Assembly: GCF_011397635.1 (NCBI RefSeq)
Contig: NC_064773.1
Location: 3,214,501-3,278,500 of the forward strand
Source: Epinephelus fuscoguttatus
Taxonomy: Eukaryota; Chordata; Actinopteri; Perciformes; Serranidae
Length of the DNA stretch: 64,000 nt
Reading direction: 5' to 3'
Both the position numbers and the translations under genes were made by a program. Shown here one piece after another: positions 61,047 to 64,000 of the stretch; the stretch's first letter is position 1; each line of letters begins with the position of its first letter. The notes under the pieces were generated by a model. The model saw nothing but the letters and a program-made list of their open reading frames with translations, was not told where the DNA came from and made no database searches.

Positions 61047-62196
61047 CCCTATGGGCCATAGGCGTTTTTGGGGTATTTTTACTGCCTTTACTTTTAAGAT
61101 CATATCACAGTCAGTATAAAGGCTACATACACATGCTATATCTTGGACAATCTGGGCTAACCAGATTTGCCATCATTTCATGTCCTCCTATGTGCCTGTA
61201 TTTTATATTAATTTTTATATCAATGAAAAAAAAAACCAAATCCGTGTGACTAAATTCTTACATTTTTACATGTATCTCACCATAGCAAGTTGGGAGAAGA
61301 CATATTCTGCCATATATGAAGAGGGGAGACTCTCTGGAATCTGGCAATATAAGAACCATGATGCTGGGACATTCTGTCACTTCACAGCTGTCCAAAACAT
61401 GTGGTTTGTGCCAGGCGGACATGATTGCCAGTATTTTTTCATTATTGCAAGAAATTCCATTGACTCATTCACAAGTCAAAAATGTGTTTCATCTGAAAGA
61501 AATATGCAATATTTACATCTTAGATCATAGAAAATAGTCAACCAAGTGCAATGATGTCCTCCAAGATAATATTTGTTTTTCAGTTTCAGTTATATATTGG
61601 GGGGGCATTTTGGGCATTGAGGGGGCACGTGTCCCCCTCAATCTGTATGGTGACTACGGCCCTGTCAGCATGCATAATTAGGCTGCAGTTGTCTGGGTGC
61701 GCAAAGGTGAAGTGGCTGGTCTTGTCATACAAAGTTTGATGGAGTGTCAACTGGACAATATGGAGATATTTGCATCTTGAAAGCCGGACTACAAATGTGG
61801 ATAGACAGGAGATAAAGAAATGCGTCAGGTTTTTATTTTGTAGACAATTAATCTGGATTTATAGCGTGATGGGATGACAGCACAATGATGTGTGTGGTAT
61901 CACTAGAAAGCTCTGCTCCTGCAGTGCAATCCATCCAAGAGTACTGTGTGTGCAGAGCTGTATGAAAGTCGGTTATACATCAATTCTAATGTAAGTGACC
62001 ACCATTTTGCGATAATCCATCCAAGAGTACTGTGGCACAGATTTATCATTTTTTTCGCTGTGAAAACATTGGATTACCGACAATTCCGCTGTTTCACGTG
62101 ATATGCGTGGCTTCTCGCTATGACACACGGTCGCGGAGAAAATCAGAACAACAGGTGTGAATTTGGACGCACGACGTGTCGTTCGGGCCCATAGGG
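61047..62196. mobile_element. piggyBac-like element without foldback insertion (arm C)
   Basis: TTAA at 61043-61046 and 62197-62200; CCCTATGGGCC and GGGCCCATAGGG ends. It is 1150 bp. The uninterrupted site GATGGA at 61738-61743 corresponds to the TCCATC duplications in units A and B. Confidence 0.85.
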
Positions 62197-62799
62197 TTAA
62201 AAACAACTCCCGTTGACCACAGTGCTGTAAGAAACACATACATAGGGGTGACATAATTGTCAGGTACACAGCTCACACATTATAGACACAACACACACAG
62301 GCACACAATAATGTGGACTGTGGACATGACGGCAACAAACACTTGCAGATGTGTGCAAAATGTCCCCCTAAAAAATATTAAAAAAGAATCCTTGCTAATT
62401 TCAGCAGCTATTTTAAACACTTATAGATGGTTGATGACTTAGGATTTCCTACATACAGACAACCCATGTCTGTCTGCCAGCTTGCTTCAGGCTCAGCAGT
62501 AGGGAGGAGACAGGGGAGCAGGTTCAGTTCACAGTCAGTTGCCATGGTGATTGACTCACAGTTTGACTTACCTCTCTGTCTGGAACTGAAAACCCAGAGT
62601 TCCCTCATTTCAGGGTTAACACACTCGGAGCTTTCACTAAACGCTTTCTGGAATATCCCAGGTGTCCTCTTCACCTGTGTCGCTGTCCGAGGTGCTGAAC
62701 TGACACCTACAGAGCTGATCTCTGTTCAGGGAGCTCATTTTACCTCTATGACACACATCTCAGGTGTCAGGTCTCACGTCTCAGTCACGTCAGTTTTTA

Positions 62800-63276
62800 A
62801 TGCCCTCTGAGGGGTCAAAGGTCACAGCCATTCACTGTTGGTTTTTAGCCTTGTCCCTTACATGGAGAGAATTCTCTGGAATCTGAATCTTTTGATGATA
62901 TTTTAGATTGTTGATGAAGAAATCCTTAAATTCTTTGCATGTTGAGAATAGTTGTTCTCAAACTGTCGGACTGTTTGCCCACACCTGAGACTTTTTAAGA
63001 CGCTACTTACTAATGAACCTGTTTTTACCTGTCGAATGTTTCAACACATCTGAGCATCCAACAACTTCCCCGTCTTCTGTTGCCTCTGTCCCAACATTTT
63101 TGGAACATGTTGCAACATCAAATGCAGAATAAAAAACAATTCATCAGTTTGAACATTAAATATTATATTTGGACTGTTTTCATTTGAATATGAGTCAGAA
63201 AGAATTTACAAATCATTGCATTATTTTTTATTTACATTTTACAGTGTCCCAACTTTTTTGGAGTCGGGGTTGTTGA
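62800..63276 (-). mobile_element. Tc1/mariner-like element, 5' part (arm C)
   Basis: Inverted counterpart of 14906-15400, ending GGAGTCGGGGTTGT. Confidence 0.7.
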
Positions 63277-63632
63277 GGTAGTTGCATTTTATTTCAATAT
63301 TTACATTATCTGCTACTTCATACTTTTTTATGAGATCAAAAATAAAGATTTTGGAGCACTTAGAGACAGAAAAACAACTGAAAATCAAACTGAGGCAAGC
63401 AACAAAGCAAAAGTGGCACACAGAGCTTCTGGAAGCCAATAATCCTAAAAAGAGTGGAGCAGCATGAAATCAATGACAGGAATGTCACCTCCAGATAAAC
63501 CCATCGTTACGGACAGTGAACTGCATTTTGCCAATGATCTAAACACTTTGACAGATTTGAATCAGTGCGATAAGTGCACTGAAATACTTAAAAGGGTATA
63601 ATACCTGCTGCGTCACACAGAATTATCATCAA

Positions 63633-64000
63633 TGCCTGTGGATATTCTCATTCATCCAGGTCATAGTTATCTCAAGGCAATTGAATCGAACGCAACTGGA
63701 CTTTTGTTTTGTCTTAGAAGACGTTTCACCTCTTATCCAAGAGGCTTCATCAGTTCATGCTAGTCTGACTAGGCTGGAACTAGTCTGACAAACTGGTGTG
63801 GAAGCACCCAGGTATTTAACCTCTGGGGAGGTCTTCACAAGGCCACTGATGTCACTGGTTCGTTAGTGCTCCAATGGTGTGTCAACGACAGTCGTTGGAA
63901 CTCCTGCTGCAACGGTTGTCACTGGAGTCGTTAGAGTCACATGAGGCCATTTGTGAACGACCGTTGTTTTTAGAGATTAAGTTGTTAAGCCTCCTGGGCA
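63633..64000 (-). mobile_element. Penelope-like element fragment, runs off window
   Basis: Inverted counterpart of 14069-14548. The flanking AATTATCATCA duplication is at about 63620-63632, and the other end lies beyond the window. Confidence 0.7.

Larger units (their letters stand above)
54020..64000 (-). repeat. inverted arm C: reverse copy of 14189-28045
   Basis: Collinear in reverse with unit A and its left flank, about 1% divergent by eye. It lacks exactly two insertions: the Tx1 LINE (empty site 54361-54370) and the foldback element (empty site 61738-61743). It runs off the window end. It lies in the same contig as unit B, so it is a true second copy. Confidence 0.9.

Overview
The window is a teleost fish (probably percomorph) replication-dependent histone gene cluster heavily invaded by transposable elements. 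Canonical intronless H1, H2A, H2B, H3 and H4 genes, each followed by the histone 3' stem-loop (GGCTCTTTTAAGAGCC or its complement), identify the locus. The fish assignment rests on the repeat families: Rex1-like and L2 LINEs, L1-Tx1 LINEs, I/Nimb-like LINEs, a Penelope-like element, Tc1/mariner, piggyBac-like and several hAT elements.

Layout. 1-1234 Tc1/mariner; 1234-2880 H1 unit (intact H1, +); 3979-6951 hAT transposon; 7198-7509 H4 (-); 7665-10605 broken I-type LINE with a nested Tx1 LINE; 11509-12682 divergent H2A(-)/H3(+) pair; 13570-15400 retroelement and DNA-transposon debris; 15986-18867 piggyBac-like element carrying a large foldback element; 20056-20433 H2B (-); 20744-22800 Rex1/L2 LINE composite; 24255-24897 H1 (+, reading frame disturbed); 25593-30569 Tx1 LINE and nested hATs. 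A 100-N gap lies at 30682-30781. After it, 30782-46030 repeats 15497-30681 almost base for base (H2B at 35402-35779, H1 at 39602-40254). Then come hAT exons (to 46790), an H3(-)/H2A(+) pair (47770-48939), I-type LINE pieces (49504-53330), and an inverted copy of the H2B-H1 block (54020-64000) with H1 (-) and H2B (+).

The 15.2-kb tandem repeat is very probably not biological. The left contig ends inside, and the right contig begins inside, the same sequence, with a 100-N gap exactly at the switch: an unmerged contig overlap, perhaps between haplotypes. The inverted right arm is inside one contig and looks real. It lacks both the Tx1 LINE and the foldback insertion, so it preserves their empty target sites. 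After removing the overlap the likely order is H1, H4, H2A/H3, H2B, H1, then inverted H3/H2A, H1, H2B.

The histone genes supply core and linker histones for S-phase chromatin. H2A and H3 share a divergent promoter with CCAAT and TATA-like boxes; H2B genes have CCAAT, octamer ATTTGCAT and TATA-like elements; H1 genes have the AAACACA box. Several copies carry short indels, mostly in homopolymers, that look like long-read consensus errors. No new biological system is evident. The points most worth checking are the assembly overlap, the foldback element, an orphan histone-like promoter downstream of each H1, a hairpin whose spacer is flipped between the two repeat copies, and protein variants (H3 A95S and a divergent H2B tail) shared by all copies.
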